From UBA4416 sp048498515 (GTDB lineage Bacteria > Bacteroidota > Bacteroidia > B-17B0 > Aurantibacillaceae), in contig JBEHXV010000014.1 of assembly GCA_048498515.1 (NCBI GenBank), positions 62,001 to 126,000 of the forward strand: a stretch of DNA of 64,000 bases. Reading direction: 5' to 3'. Below the pieces are notes generated by a model. It worked only from the letters and a program-made list of their open reading frames with translations, ran no database searches and was not told the origin of the DNA. Both the position numbers and the translations under genes were made by a program. Below are positions 43,275-51,755 of this stretch, one piece after another. The number at the start of each line of letters is the position of its first letter. Position 1 is the stretch's first letter.

Positions 43275-43931
43275 CTATACATTTTGAATAAAAGTGATGA
43301 GAAAATCATTGAGGTTTTTAATGGCCAGGGGCATTTGCCATTTGCTTTTGTCACGCCTCTCTACATAATTGGAAACGGTTCGTATTTGTACATAATTTTC
43401 AGCTACGCCTTTACAGGCTGCAAAAAAGGCCGCGCCTTCCATGCTTTCCACATCCGGTTTATACAATTGCCACACTTTTTCAATAGTTGCTTCATTTCCA
43501 TGAACGGTATTAACGGTAATGCCTTTTGATTTTTTTAAAAGATCTACCATTAAATACGTTTTATGCTGTGCCGAAAAAACATGTTCGCCCGGAAGATTAA
43601 GCTTATCATAGCTTAAAAATTCATCTCCATCTTCAGCTCCCATTTCACTCAAAATGTCTTCGGTTACATGAACAATGTCGCCTAATTCAAAACTCCTGTT
43701 AAAAGCGCCACAAACACCGGCATTTATCACAAGATCATAATTGCCGCTCAGGTATCTTCCCAGCATCAAGGCTGTATTTACCATGCCAACGCCTGTAATC
43801 AATACCTGAATCTCTTTTCCCTCGAAATCAATATTGGCATTGTTCATCCCCGTCGAAGGCAAAGCTATTCCAAGAAAACCCAGCAAGGGTTGTACCTCGA
43901 ATTGTGTGGCCGAAACGATTAAAATGTTCAT
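43275..43931 (-). CDS. mqnB: Futalosine hydrolase
   Basis: 218 aa nucleoside-phosphorylase-like protein: MNILIVSATQFEVQPLL, VLITGVGMVNTALMLGRYL, NAGVCGAFNRSFELGDIVHV and VESMEGAAFFAACKG with the purine/ribose-binding SMEGAA. It is in the MTAN/futalosine hydrolase group; the presence of mqnD beside it and mqnC elsewhere in the window supports futalosine hydrolase, which removes hypoxanthine. Divergent from queD. Confidence 0.9.
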   Translation of the reverse strand: MNILIVSATQFEVQPLLGFLGIALPSTGMNNANIDFEGKEIQVLITGVGMVNTALMLGRYLSGNYDLVINAGVCGAFNRSFELGDIVHVTEDILSEMGAEDGDEFLSYDKLNLPGEHVFSAQHKTYLMVDLLKKSKGITVNTVHGNEATIEKVWQLYKPDVESMEGAAFFAACKGVAENYVQIRTVSNYVERRDKSKWQMPLAIKNLNDFLITFIQNV

Positions 43932-43941
43932 TTATAATTAG

Positions 43942-43949
43942 TATTTTTG
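43942..43949 (+). promoter_or_regulatory. Putative -7 promoter element of queD
   Basis: TATTTTTG matches TAnnTTTG, 16 bp upstream of the queD ATG. The resulting 5' leader would be under 12 nt. Confidence 0.45.
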
Positions 43950-43965
43950 TAAGTGTTAATTTACT

Positions 43966-44376
43966 ATGATTTATATTACCCGCAAAGAACATTTTAACGC
44001 CGCACACAAATTATTTAACCCGGCCTGGAGTGAAGAACAAAACAATGCTGTGTTTGGCAAATGCGCCAATAAGAACTGGCATGGACATAATTATGAACTT
44101 TTTGTAACTGTGAAAGGCACCATTAATCCTGAAACGGGGTTTGTGGTAAACCTTAAGGACCTGAGCACCTTAATAAGAACGGATGTTACTGACATATTGG
44201 ACCATAAGAACCTGAACATGGATGTAAAAGGAATGCCGCTGATGCCATCGACCGAGAATGTGGCTGTATTCATATGGCACATACTTTCACCTAAGATCCA
44301 GGAAATGGGCGCTACCCTGCACTGCATTAAACTGTACGAAACAGACAGTAATTATGTAGAATATTTCGGAGACTAA
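43966..44376 (+). CDS. queD: 6-carboxytetrahydropterin synthase / 6-pyruvoyl-tetrahydropterin synthase family
   Basis: 136 aa. Zinc ligands lie at His 14 (HFNAAH) and in NWHGHNY (His 39 and 41); the catalytic Cys is Cys 33 in FGKCANKN. DLSTLIRTDVTDILDHKNLN and the final Glu in LYETDSN complete the family pattern. It converts dihydroneopterin triphosphate to 6-carboxytetrahydropterin for queuosine, or to 6-pyruvoyl-tetrahydropterin. folE, which makes its substrate, follows 88 bp downstream. Confidence 0.92.
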   Translation: MIYITRKEHFNAAHKLFNPAWSEEQNNAVFGKCANKNWHGHNYELFVTVKGTINPETGFVVNLKDLSTLIRTDVTDILDHKNLNMDVKGMPLMPSTENVAVFIWHILSPKIQEMGATLHCIKLYETDSNYVEYFGD

Positions 44377-44464
44377 GAATTAATTGTTGAATTAAACAAT
44401 TGTTGATTTTTTGAGTTATATAGTAAATCTTTAACTCAACAATTCAAAAAATAAAAAACTGAAT

Positions 44465-45091
44465 ATGCTAAACGAAGAATTTGAACACGACCTCAGCGGT
44501 TATAAAAAAATAGATCAGTACAATGATAAATTGGTTGATTCTATTTCCGATATGTATAAAAACATCCTGGACGATGTGGGTGAGAACCCAACCCGTGAAG
44601 GTTTACTGAAAACTCCGGTGAGAGCGGCCAAGGCCATGCAATTCCTTACCCAAGGTTACGATCTGAACCCGGCTGAAATTTTACGCTCAGCCATGTTTAA
44701 GGAAGATTACAGCCAAATGGTGATTGTGAAGGACATTGAGGTGTACAGCTTATGCGAGCATCATTTGCTGCCATTTTTTGGCAAAGCACACATTGCCTAT
44801 ATACCAGATGGGCACATTGTAGGCCTGAGTAAACTGCCGCGTGTGGTAGACGCTTTTGCCCGCAGGCTCCAGGTTCAGGAACGTTTAACCAACGAGATCC
44901 GTGATTGCATCCAGAACACCTTAAATCCATTAGGCGTTGCTGTTGTTATGGAGTGCTCCCATTTATGCATGCAGATGCGTGGCGTTCAAAAGCAAAACAG
45001 TACAACCACTACTTCCGCCTTTACCGGTGAGTTCCTGAAAGACCCTACCCGCAAGGAGTTTATCAGCCTCATTAGCTCTAAGCTGCATTAA
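44465..45091 (+). CDS. folE: GTP cyclohydrolase I
   Basis: 208 aa. Zinc ligands Cys 97, His 99 (in SLCEHHLLPFFGKAHIAYIP) and a later Cys in MECSHLCMQMRGVQK; substrate-binding GENPTREGLLKTPVRAAKA near residue 40. It makes dihydroneopterin triphosphate, the precursor of folate and of the QueD product, so queD and folE form a pterin pair. The 88-bp gap is AT-rich with short inverted copies of TGTTGAATT, and contains no gene. Confidence 0.96.
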   Translation: MLNEEFEHDLSGYKKIDQYNDKLVDSISDMYKNILDDVGENPTREGLLKTPVRAAKAMQFLTQGYDLNPAEILRSAMFKEDYSQMVIVKDIEVYSLCEHHLLPFFGKAHIAYIPDGHIVGLSKLPRVVDAFARRLQVQERLTNEIRDCIQNTLNPLGVAVVMECSHLCMQMRGVQKQNSTTTTSAFTGEFLKDPTRKEFISLISSKLH

Positions 45092-45105
45092 TTTTTTGTC
45101 AGTTC

Positions 45106-45123
45106 GTCACGACATGTCGTGAC
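45106..45123. repeat. 18-bp perfect palindrome after folE
   Basis: GTCACGACATGTCGTGAC is perfectly symmetric. It lies 14 bp after the folE stop, in the 241-bp spacer to the PAS/PP2C gene; it may be a repeat or a protein-binding site. Confidence 0.55.
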
Positions 45124-45171
45124 AGCATGACCCATAAATAATATATAATTCTGTTTTTTATTTCATTTTTC

Positions 45172-45200
45172 TTTGAAGTATCAAATAATTTATATATTTG
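45172..45200 (+). promoter_or_regulatory. Promoter of the PAS/PP2C gene
   Basis: TTTG (45172-45175), 17 bp, then TATATTTG (45193-45200), a full match to the Bacteroidota model. It predicts a start near 45206 and so a leader of about 127 nt before the ATG at 45333, with a small GTACG-CGTAC hairpin (45275-45291). Confidence 0.65.
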
Positions 45201-45332
45201 TTCCGTGAAAAACACCTTTACACATAATTTTATTTGTAAGCGATATTGCTCCATTTCCATGTGGCATATGATCTGTACGTGCTAATCGTACCCTTTTAGT
45301 TTTCACATTTTTCCATTTTAAAATTTTTTCCA

Positions 45333-46493
45333 ATGTTCGCAATTGATATACAGGATCAAATCCTGGATAAACTCAACACACTGATAGTCGTTCTGAACAA
45401 CGACGGCAGTATCGATTACGTCAGCAAATCTGCGCAGCAATTGCTTGGCTACAATCCACAGGAACTATTAGGCACCAACTGGTGGGAAATGACCCGTTTT
45501 TCGAAACCGGAAGGCGAAATGGTGAAGAACAAGATCATTGCTATTTTTAAAGACAACCGCATTGCCACGCAAACTTTTGAGCACGAGTTAAAAACATCGG
45601 CCGGAGGAAAAAAATGGGTGCGTTGGAATGTTTCTTACTTAAACGATGAGCAACTCATAGGTATTGGTTATGATATTACCAATACTAAACTCAACGAAAA
45701 GAAACTGCTGGAAAGCAACAAGCAATTACTTGAACAGAATAAGGATATTACTGATAGCATATACTATGCGCAGCGCATTCAGCAATCCATATTGCAAACT
45801 CCCGAGCAATTGAAAGGTTTTTTTGAAGACGCGTTTTTGTTATACAAACCAAAAGACATTGTAAGCGGCGATTATTACTGGTTTTATGAAGATGCTGTGT
45901 ATAAATATATTGCCGTAGTTGATTGCACAGGACACGGTGTACCGGGAGCCATGATGAGCATGGTGGCAAACTCCATGTTCAAGGAAGTGTTTATTAACCG
46001 AAAGGCAAGCGATCCTTCTGAAATATTAAAGGCGCTGGACGAAGAGCTGGCAAAATCCATTAACCGGAACCAGGACGCCAACTTTAACGATGGCATGGAT
46101 GTGGCCCTGATCCGCATTGACAAACAAAGCAATGAACTGGTATTTTCAGGCGCGTTCAGATCGATACTGATAGGGAGAAAAAATGAGATCACCGAACTGA
46201 AAGGCAGTCGCTACCCGATTGGTTTTTATTCGGGTGTGGAGAAAGCGTTTGACAGCCTGACATTTCAATTGGAGAAAAACGACAGCGTGTATTTATTTAC
46301 CGATGGGTTCATTGACCAGTTTGGCGGAGAACGGAATAAAAAATTAAACAAGTCGAACTTCAAAGACCTGCTTGGCACCATTCATGAAATGAATATGGAT
46401 GAACAGGAGGCTTTCCTGGAATACTCCTTCAATAACTGGAAACAGGACCAGGAGCAAACGGATGATGTGCTGGTGGTTGGGATAAGAGTTTAA
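45333..46493 (+). CDS. PAS sensor / SpoIIE-type PP2C phosphatase, cytoplasmic
   Basis: 386 aa, no signal peptide or membrane segment. PAS domain (about 5-115; LIVVLNNDGSIDYVSKSAQQLLGYNPQELLGTNWWEM), coiled linker (ITDSIYYAQRIQQSILQ), then PP2C/SpoIIE domain (about 165-386) with SGDYYW, DCTGHGVPGAMMS, DGMDVAL and TDDVLVVGIRV, so the metal Asp residues are intact. It is the compact paralogue of the two membrane phosphatases in the window and lacks their insertions. It probably responds to an intracellular signal and acts on a STAS-type partner (inference). Confidence 0.9.
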   Translation: MFAIDIQDQILDKLNTLIVVLNNDGSIDYVSKSAQQLLGYNPQELLGTNWWEMTRFSKPEGEMVKNKIIAIFKDNRIATQTFEHELKTSAGGKKWVRWNVSYLNDEQLIGIGYDITNTKLNEKKLLESNKQLLEQNKDITDSIYYAQRIQQSILQTPEQLKGFFEDAFLLYKPKDIVSGDYYWFYEDAVYKYIAVVDCTGHGVPGAMMSMVANSMFKEVFINRKASDPSEILKALDEELAKSINRNQDANFNDGMDVALIRIDKQSNELVFSGAFRSILIGRKNEITELKGSRYPIGFYSGVEKAFDSLTFQLEKNDSVYLFTDGFIDQFGGERNKKLNKSNFKDLLGTIHEMNMDEQEAFLEYSFNNWKQDQEQTDDVLVVGIRV

Positions 46494-46496
46494 CTA

Positions 46497-46533
46497 CGAC
46501 ACCTGTCAGGTTTTTGAAACCTGACAGGTGTCG
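46497..46533. repeat. Palindromic repeat, ACACCTGTCAGGTTT family, copy 3
   Basis: CGACACCTGTCAGGTTT and its exact reverse complement around TTG. The outer two bases of each arm differ from copy 1 yet still pair. It sits between convergent genes and encodes the last residues (DTCQVSKT) and stop codon of the WbqC-like protein. Confidence 0.85.
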
Positions 46534-47117
46534 ATAATGCGTAACCCAACATTAAACAAGGCATCTAAACAACTCAGGTTAGAGATGAACCCATGTTTAT
46601 CGGCAAATACCTGGTAATAGGGTTTAACCTCATAGCTTGTGATGGCGATGTCAGATAAACTTCTCAGATCGGTTATAGATTGAGGATTTGGCTCATAGCT
46701 CTGCGTGCAGTTGATCTCCTTTTTTACTCTTAAGATATGGAGAACTGCTTTCAGCAGCTGCATGTTGTAGTCAAACAGAAATTCAAATTTGTTTTCGTAA
46801 AAAGGTTTCAGATCGGCTTCAAAGAATTCGAAATAGGGTGAATTTTTGTAGGCACTTGTAATGCTACGCCAGTGTTGCTTTTGCCAGTCTTCGGCATAGG
46901 AGATCTTTTTTTCGCAGATCAGTTCTTTTTCGGCTTGCTTAATTAAAGGGATGCTTAAGTTTAACTTACCATTAGAGCTCATGATCTCGCAGCGGTTACG
47001 GTAACTTTGTTTTACAAAATTTTCATGCTTTTCTAAAACAATGGTATCGCTATTAAGTACCTGCGACAGGTAGTGGAGATTTGGCAAATAGGCTGTAGAT
47101 AATAAAACAACCTTCAT
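46506..47117 (-). CDS. WbqC family protein
   Basis: 203 aa from ATG 47117 (MKVVLLSTAYLPNLHYLSQVL), whose A is shared with the lepB stop (TAATG), so translation is coupled; a longer frame to 47147 overlaps lepB and is rejected. FVKQSYRNRCEIMSSNGKLNLSIPL and WQKQHWRSITSAYKNSPYF are typical of WbqC. Members occur in O-antigen and glycan loci, and their activity is unproven. The C-terminal eight residues are encoded by a palindromic repeat. Confidence 0.87.
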   Translation of the reverse strand: MKVVLLSTAYLPNLHYLSQVLNSDTIVLEKHENFVKQSYRNRCEIMSSNGKLNLSIPLIKQAEKELICEKKISYAEDWQKQHWRSITSAYKNSPYFEFFEADLKPFYENKFEFLFDYNMQLLKAVLHILRVKKEINCTQSYEPNPQSITDLRSLSDIAITSYEVKPYYQVFADKHGFISNLSCLDALFNVGLRIIDTCQVSKT

Positions 47118-48157
47118 TATTTTATTCCCCTCATAAAGCGGTTCCACCTGATGCCTTTGCCATATACTTTATCGTTTGAAAAAACAATGCGTGTGGCTTT
47201 TCCAATAATATGGTCTTCGGGTACAAATCCCCAATGACGGCTATCCTGTGAGTTATGGCGATTATCACCCATCATGAAATAATAGTTTTGTTTAATGACA
47301 TAAGTGTTTGAAGCCACACCATTAATAAAGATGCTATCGTTTTTGATCTCCAGTTTATTCTCTTCGTACACAGAAATGATGCGTTCAAACAAACATAAAT
47401 TAATGCTATCTAGCCTAACCGTATCGCCTTTAGCCGGGATCTTCAGGGAACCATAATTATCTACATTCCATTTATAATGCGCATTGAAAGGAAATACAAA
47501 CTCGTCCCACATATCTTTTTTCTCATTGTTTTTTTCAATAACGGTAATGTAGGTTTTGCTTCTTAAGGTATCCGCCAGCTCCCGGGTCAATGTATAGGAA
47601 TAATCATTATTGTCTGAGATCTTACCGCCTTCTTTTAAATTGTAATGATCTGCAAATGCAGAATCCAATACTTTATCGCTTTTCAAATGGTAATTGTACT
47701 GAAGCAGGTCTTCATTATCCGTCAGCTTATTATTCACATACACCTGGCCATCAACGATCTTAAAACTATCTCCTGCCACAGCTACGCAACGTTTTACAAA
47801 ATAGGTCCTGTGATCGACCGGAAATTCATCATCCATCGGGTAATTAAAAACAAGCACATCGTTAACCTCAACATCCGGACTCCCGAACAAACGCAGATAA
47901 GGCAAAGAAAGCGCAGTGGAATACAATTTCTGGTTTACAAAGGGGATGCTCAAAATAGTTCTTGGCAAACGCGGACCATACGACAATTTATTAATGAACA
48001 TAAAATCTCCTGTCAACAGGCTTTGTTCCATAGAAGGCGAACTTACCGGCGAGATCTCGAAGAAAAATGTTCTGAGCAACAACACGCAAACAAATGAAAT
48101 AAAAATAGCTTTAAGCCATTCGAACACGGTTTGTTTATATGGGATGATCTGTTTCAA
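47117..48157 (-). CDS. lepB: Signal peptidase I
   Basis: 346 aa. One N-terminal membrane helix (about 14-32), catalytic Ser 42 in SSPSMEQSLLTGD, catalytic Lys 122 in YFVKRCVAVAGD, and the C-terminal box GDNRHNSQDSRHWGFVP. A long insertion (about 135-290) between the Lys and the GDNR box makes it larger than E. coli-type core enzymes, as is common in Bacteroidota. It removes Sec signal peptides on the outer face of the inner membrane. It follows rlmN by 5 bp and overlaps wbqC. Confidence 0.94.
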   Translation of the reverse strand: MKQIIPYKQTVFEWLKAIFISFVCVLLLRTFFFEISPVSSPSMEQSLLTGDFMFINKLSYGPRLPRTILSIPFVNQKLYSTALSLPYLRLFGSPDVEVNDVLVFNYPMDDEFPVDHRTYFVKRCVAVAGDSFKIVDGQVYVNNKLTDNEDLLQYNYHLKSDKVLDSAFADHYNLKEGGKISDNNDYSYTLTRELADTLRSKTYITVIEKNNEKKDMWDEFVFPFNAHYKWNVDNYGSLKIPAKGDTVRLDSINLCLFERIISVYEENKLEIKNDSIFINGVASNTYVIKQNYYFMMGDNRHNSQDSRHWGFVPEDHIIGKATRIVFSNDKVYGKGIRWNRFMRGIK

Positions 48158-48162
48158 ACGCT

Positions 48163-49230
48163 TTATTTAAAAACCTGCACGGTTGATTTATTTTTATTGA
48201 CCAGCTGTCCGCAGGCGGCATCAATATCCTTGCCCCTGCTACGGCGCACATTCACAATAATGCCCCTGCTTTCGAGGTGCCTTACAAATGCCTCAAGACG
48301 CTCGGGAGTAGTTTGTTTAAATTCCCCATCATCAATGGGGTTGTATTCAATAATATTGACTTTGGCGGTTGTCTTATGACAGAAATCGCCCAACTCGCGC
48401 GCGTCCTGGATCCCATCATTAAAATCCCTGAACACAATGTATTCAAAGGTGACACGTGAACCCGTTTTCTCGTAAAAATAGTTCAGAGCCTCCTCTAAAT
48501 TATCAAGCGAATTGGACTCGTTGATGGGCATAATGTAGTTGCGTTTTTCATCATTGGCCGCATGCAGCGACAGGGCCAGGTTAAATTTTACCTGGTCGTC
48601 GCCCAGTTTCATAATCATTTTGGCAATGCCGGCAGTACTCACCGTAATTCGCGAAGGGCTCATGCCAAGTCCATCGGGAGAAGTGATCCTGTCTACCGAA
48701 CGCATCATTTCGGCATAATTTAATAAAGGCTCTCCCATGCCCATATACACAATATTGGTGAGCGACTGGTTGTATTTTGTTTCGGCCAGGTTTTTTACCA
48801 AAGCCACCTGATCGTAAATCTCATCGGCATTTAAATTTCGCAGGCGTTTTAATTTTCCTGTAGCGCAAAACTTGCAGGTAAGGCTGCAACCCACCTGCGA
48901 TGAGATGCAGGCCGTCATACGTGTTTTAGTGGGAATCAAAACGCTTTCCACCACGTTATTATCCGCCAGTTTCATGGCGCATTTAATGGTGCGATCGCTG
49001 CTTACCTGCATATCGCTTACCTCAACCGCGTTAATGACAAATGTTTCTTTTAACCAATCTCTTAATGGTTTGGATAAATTGGACATGTCATCAAAATTAT
49101 GGGCAGTTTTTTTCCAGAGCCATTCATAAATTTGTTTGGCACGGAACTTTGCTTCTCCCTTTTCTTTAAGAATCTCAATGATCTGGGCTTCGGATAAAGC
49201 GCGTATGTCTTTTTTTGCAGGCAGGGCCAT
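48163..49230 (-). CDS. rlmN: 23S rRNA/tRNA (adenine-C2)-methyltransferase, radical SAM
   Basis: 355 aa. Radical-SAM cluster QVGCSLTCKFCATGK with Cys 115, 119 and 122; YMGMGEPLLNY, SLHAANDEKRN and a C-terminal DAACGQL carrying the methyl-carrier Cys. RlmN methylates C2 of A2503 in 23S rRNA and A37 of some tRNAs. It heads the rlmN-lepB-wbqC operon; a TAnnTTTG box lies 4 bp upstream. Confidence 0.95.
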   Translation of the reverse strand: MALPAKKDIRALSEAQIIEILKEKGEAKFRAKQIYEWLWKKTAHNFDDMSNLSKPLRDWLKETFVINAVEVSDMQVSSDRTIKCAMKLADNNVVESVLIPTKTRMTACISSQVGCSLTCKFCATGKLKRLRNLNADEIYDQVALVKNLAETKYNQSLTNIVYMGMGEPLLNYAEMMRSVDRITSPDGLGMSPSRITVSTAGIAKMIMKLGDDQVKFNLALSLHAANDEKRNYIMPINESNSLDNLEEALNYFYEKTGSRVTFEYIVFRDFNDGIQDARELGDFCHKTTAKVNIIEYNPIDDGEFKQTTPERLEAFVRHLESRGIIVNVRRSRGKDIDAACGQLVNKNKSTVQVFK

Positions 49231-49234
49231 AATG

Positions 49235-49242
49235 CAAAGTTA
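49235..49242 (-). promoter_or_regulatory. Putative -7 promoter element of rlmN
   Basis: The minus strand reads TAACTTTG, matching TAnnTTTG, only 4 bp before the rlmN ATG, so a start at or inside the first codons would be predicted if used. Confidence 0.3.
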
Positions 49243-49299
49243 TCTATAAATACCGAAAGAGGCACACGTTTTTCGATGAATAAGTTCTTAAATTTGACC

Positions 49300-50460
49300 A
49301 TGCGTTTTATCAGTAGTACCCGTATTTTTTCAGGAAAAGAATTTTTAGCAAATAATACCGTTCTGGTATTAAATGAGAAAGGTGTTATTACTGATATTAC
49401 CAGAGCTGATAAAACTGAAAGCAGTCATATAGAGCATTTCGAAGGCATTATTTGCCCCGGCTTTATTAACACCCATTGTCACCTGGAATTAAGTCACTTA
49501 AAAGGCGCTGTAAAGCAACATACCGGCATTGTTGATTTTGGTCTAAATATCATAAAGCACCGTAACGACCTGCCAGCCGATATACAGCTGGAACATATGC
49601 ACAAGGCCAATAAGGAAATGATAGCCCAGGGAATTGTGGCTGTGGGCGACATTAGCAACACGGCTCAATCATTAGCCGTAAAACAAAGTTCCTCATTGTA
49701 TTATCACACCTTTGTAGAGCTGATCGCATTGAACCCGGAACGTGCCCAAATGGTGTTTGATGCAGGAAAAACTATCTTGGCCGAATTTGAAACCGCAGGA
49801 CAATCTGCCTCACTGGCACCGCACGCGCCCTATAGCGCCTCATTGGAATTGATACAACTCATTTCAAACCATTGTTATCACATCAAAAAACCAACCAGCA
49901 TTCACAACCAGGAAAGCAGGGCGGAAAATGAGTTTTTTGAAACTGCCGGCGGCGATTACTTAAGGCTTTATAACACATTGAACATTCCTATAGATTATTT
50001 TAAGCCCACATATAAAAGCAGCTTGCAAACAGTATTACCTGCTTTTAAAAAGGAGATTAATACGCTATTGGTACATAATACCTTTACCGGCCAAAAAGAC
50101 CTTGAAATGGCACAGCAAAGCAAGCAACACCTTTACTGGTGCTTGTGTCCCAATGCCAACCTGTATATAGAGAACACCTTACCCGATATTTCCCTTTTAA
50201 ATTCATTTAACTGTACGCTTACCCTTGGTACCGACAGCCTTGCCAGTAATCACCAGTTGTCAATGATAGAAGAAATAAACACCATTTTAAGCCGTGAACC
50301 AGGCATTTCCATTGAATGCTTGTTGCAGGCTGCAACCTACAATGGCGCCCGCTTTTTAGGCCTTGAGAACCAATTTGGCCTGCTGGAAAAAAACAGGAAA
50401 CCGGGATTGAACCTCATGGAAGGTTCAGCAGGAAATTATACCGTACGTAAATTAGCTTAA
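49300..50460 (+). CDS. Amidohydrolase, candidate aminofutalosine deaminase-type enzyme
   Basis: 386 aa from ATG 49300 (MRFISSTRIFSGKEF); an ATG at 49276 extends it by 8 residues. Metal site: GFINTHCHLELS (HxH), LAPHAPYS, SIHNQESRAENEF and LGTDSLASNH. This is the pattern of the subtype III amidohydrolases (TrzN, SsnA, aminofutalosine deaminase). The genome has mqnB, mqnC and mqnD here, so this gene might supply the deaminase of that route, but nothing in the sequence proves the substrate. Its stop overlaps the convergent SiaB-like gene by 9 bp. Confidence 0.82.
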   Translation: MRFISSTRIFSGKEFLANNTVLVLNEKGVITDITRADKTESSHIEHFEGIICPGFINTHCHLELSHLKGAVKQHTGIVDFGLNIIKHRNDLPADIQLEHMHKANKEMIAQGIVAVGDISNTAQSLAVKQSSSLYYHTFVELIALNPERAQMVFDAGKTILAEFETAGQSASLAPHAPYSASLELIQLISNHCYHIKKPTSIHNQESRAENEFFETAGGDYLRLYNTLNIPIDYFKPTYKSSLQTVLPAFKKEINTLLVHNTFTGQKDLEMAQQSKQHLYWCLCPNANLYIENTLPDISLLNSFNCTLTLGTDSLASNHQLSMIEEINTILSREPGISIECLLQAATYNGARFLGLENQFGLLEKNRKPGLNLMEGSAGNYTVRKLA

Positions 50461-51027
50461 GGTAACCGCGGAGGTTAAGGTAAATAAGGAGAATTGGTCG
50501 TTTATCTTTTTAAAATCGACCTGAAGCTTATTGCCACTTTTCATACCAATGGTAATAAAGCCCAAACCTGCGCCGCCTTTATCGCTCATGGTGTTGTTTT
50601 CCAGATGCTCCAAATAATACGCTTTTAAGGCTTTCTCATCATCAAATGAGTTAATGGTATCAATTTGCTTTTCGAGGGCCGGGATAGAGTTATTGGCTAC
50701 TAAATTGGCCGAAACTACATACATTTTAACCCCGTTCTTGTAAAGGATGAAGAAATTGTGCTGCTGACCCTCATTATTTTTATGTCCATGCAACAGCATG
50801 TTCTGAAGGGTTTCAACACTGATAAAGAAGATCTTTTTAAGCGGACCTTTAGCAATCTCAAGCTCAGTGACTTTTTGCTCTACACTGCCCTCCAGGGTGG
50901 AGATCACGCTTTGGGACAGCTCACCATAATGGGAAACAAGAATCGTATCTTCTTTACCATACGTATCGATCAGCTGTTCGTACTGTTCCCGAACAAAATC
51001 CTTCTCTGTATTTGAATTATCGCTCAA
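50452..51027 (-). CDS. SiaB-like protein kinase (DUF6272)
   Basis: 191 aa. GHKL-type landmarks: VETLQNMLLHGH (N-box Asn 76) and SDKGGAGLGFITIGMKSGNKL (about 148-169, glycine box). These match SiaB family kinases, which phosphorylate the STAS-like protein SiaC, while a PP2C phosphatase (SiaA) reverses it. No SiaC gene lies in the window, but three PP2C/SpoIIE phosphatases do. It begins 4 bp after the deoxynucleoside kinase gene and is convergent with the amidohydrolase. Confidence 0.8.
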   Translation of the reverse strand: MSDNSNTEKDFVREQYEQLIDTYGKEDTILVSHYGELSQSVISTLEGSVEQKVTELEIAKGPLKKIFFISVETLQNMLLHGHKNNEGQQHNFFILYKNGVKMYVVSANLVANNSIPALEKQIDTINSFDDEKALKAYYLEHLENNTMSDKGGAGLGFITIGMKSGNKLQVDFKKINDQFSLFTLTSAVTLS

Positions 51028-51031
51028 TATC

Positions 51032-51649
51032 TTATTTAAATAAGCCGTTTACTTCGGCATCTATCATTCTTAATACCTTGCCCAAATCTTCCTTGCTTTC
51101 CGAAAAATTGATCTCATCAATATCTACGATCAGTAATTTTCCTCCTTCATAAGTTGTGATCCAGGCTTCATAGCGTTCGTTCAAACGCTTCAAATAATCC
51201 AAGCGGATGGAGTTTTCGTAATCCCTGCCGCGTTTTTGTATTTGTTTAACCAATGTAGGAACCGAGGCCCTTAGATAAATAATCAAATCTGGCGCCTTTA
51301 CCAGGCTGTCCATCAGTTTAAAAAGAGTAAAATAGTTTTCGTAATCGCGGGTGGTCATTAAGCCCATCGCGTGCAAATTTGGGGCAAAAATGTAGGCATC
51401 TTCATAAATAGTTCTGTCCTGAACCACTTTTTGCTTGCCTTTTCGGATTTCCTGTACCTGCCCGAAACGTGAATTTAAGAAATAGACCTGTAGATTGAAG
51501 GACCAACGCTGCATATCGTCATAAAAGTCGTTCAAATAGGGATTATCATCTGCATCTTCGTACTGAGGCGTCCATTTGTAATGCTTTGCTAATAATGATG
51601 TTAATGTTGTCTTCCCTGAACCGATATTACCGGCAATAGCTATATGCAT
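51032..51649 (-). CDS. Deoxynucleoside kinase
   Basis: 205 aa. P-loop AIAGNIGSGKTT (about 4-15), substrate motif QDRTIYEDAYIFAPN (DR in place of the usual ERS), a LID-region KRGRDYENSIRLDYL, and YEAWI. It phosphorylates deoxyadenosine, deoxyguanosine or deoxycytidine in the salvage pathway; the preferred base cannot be read. It is upstream of and close to the SiaB-like gene. Confidence 0.92.
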   Translation of the reverse strand: MHIAIAGNIGSGKTTLTSLLAKHYKWTPQYEDADDNPYLNDFYDDMQRWSFNLQVYFLNSRFGQVQEIRKGKQKVVQDRTIYEDAYIFAPNLHAMGLMTTRDYENYFTLFKLMDSLVKAPDLIIYLRASVPTLVKQIQKRGRDYENSIRLDYLKRLNERYEAWITTYEGGKLLIVDIDEINFSESKEDLGKVLRMIDAEVNGLFK

Positions 51650-51755
51650 AATCTTCTTTCTAAAAAATCATCAATTTATAATATACTAATGTACTGCTTT
51701 TTGTTATGAAACAAAACTTTTTTCCTTTTTTTTTTAGTTCGTCGAAAAAGTACAG

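Noticed and set aside
45205..45285. 26-codon GTG frame as a leader peptide of the PAS phosphatase
   Set aside because: Begins at the predicted transcript start, no ribosome-binding site, and its Cys-rich end gives no regulatory logic.
51700..51740. T-rich run as terminator of the deoxynucleoside kinase unit
   Set aside because: Homopolymer run without a stem; it lies upstream of the gene, not at its end.
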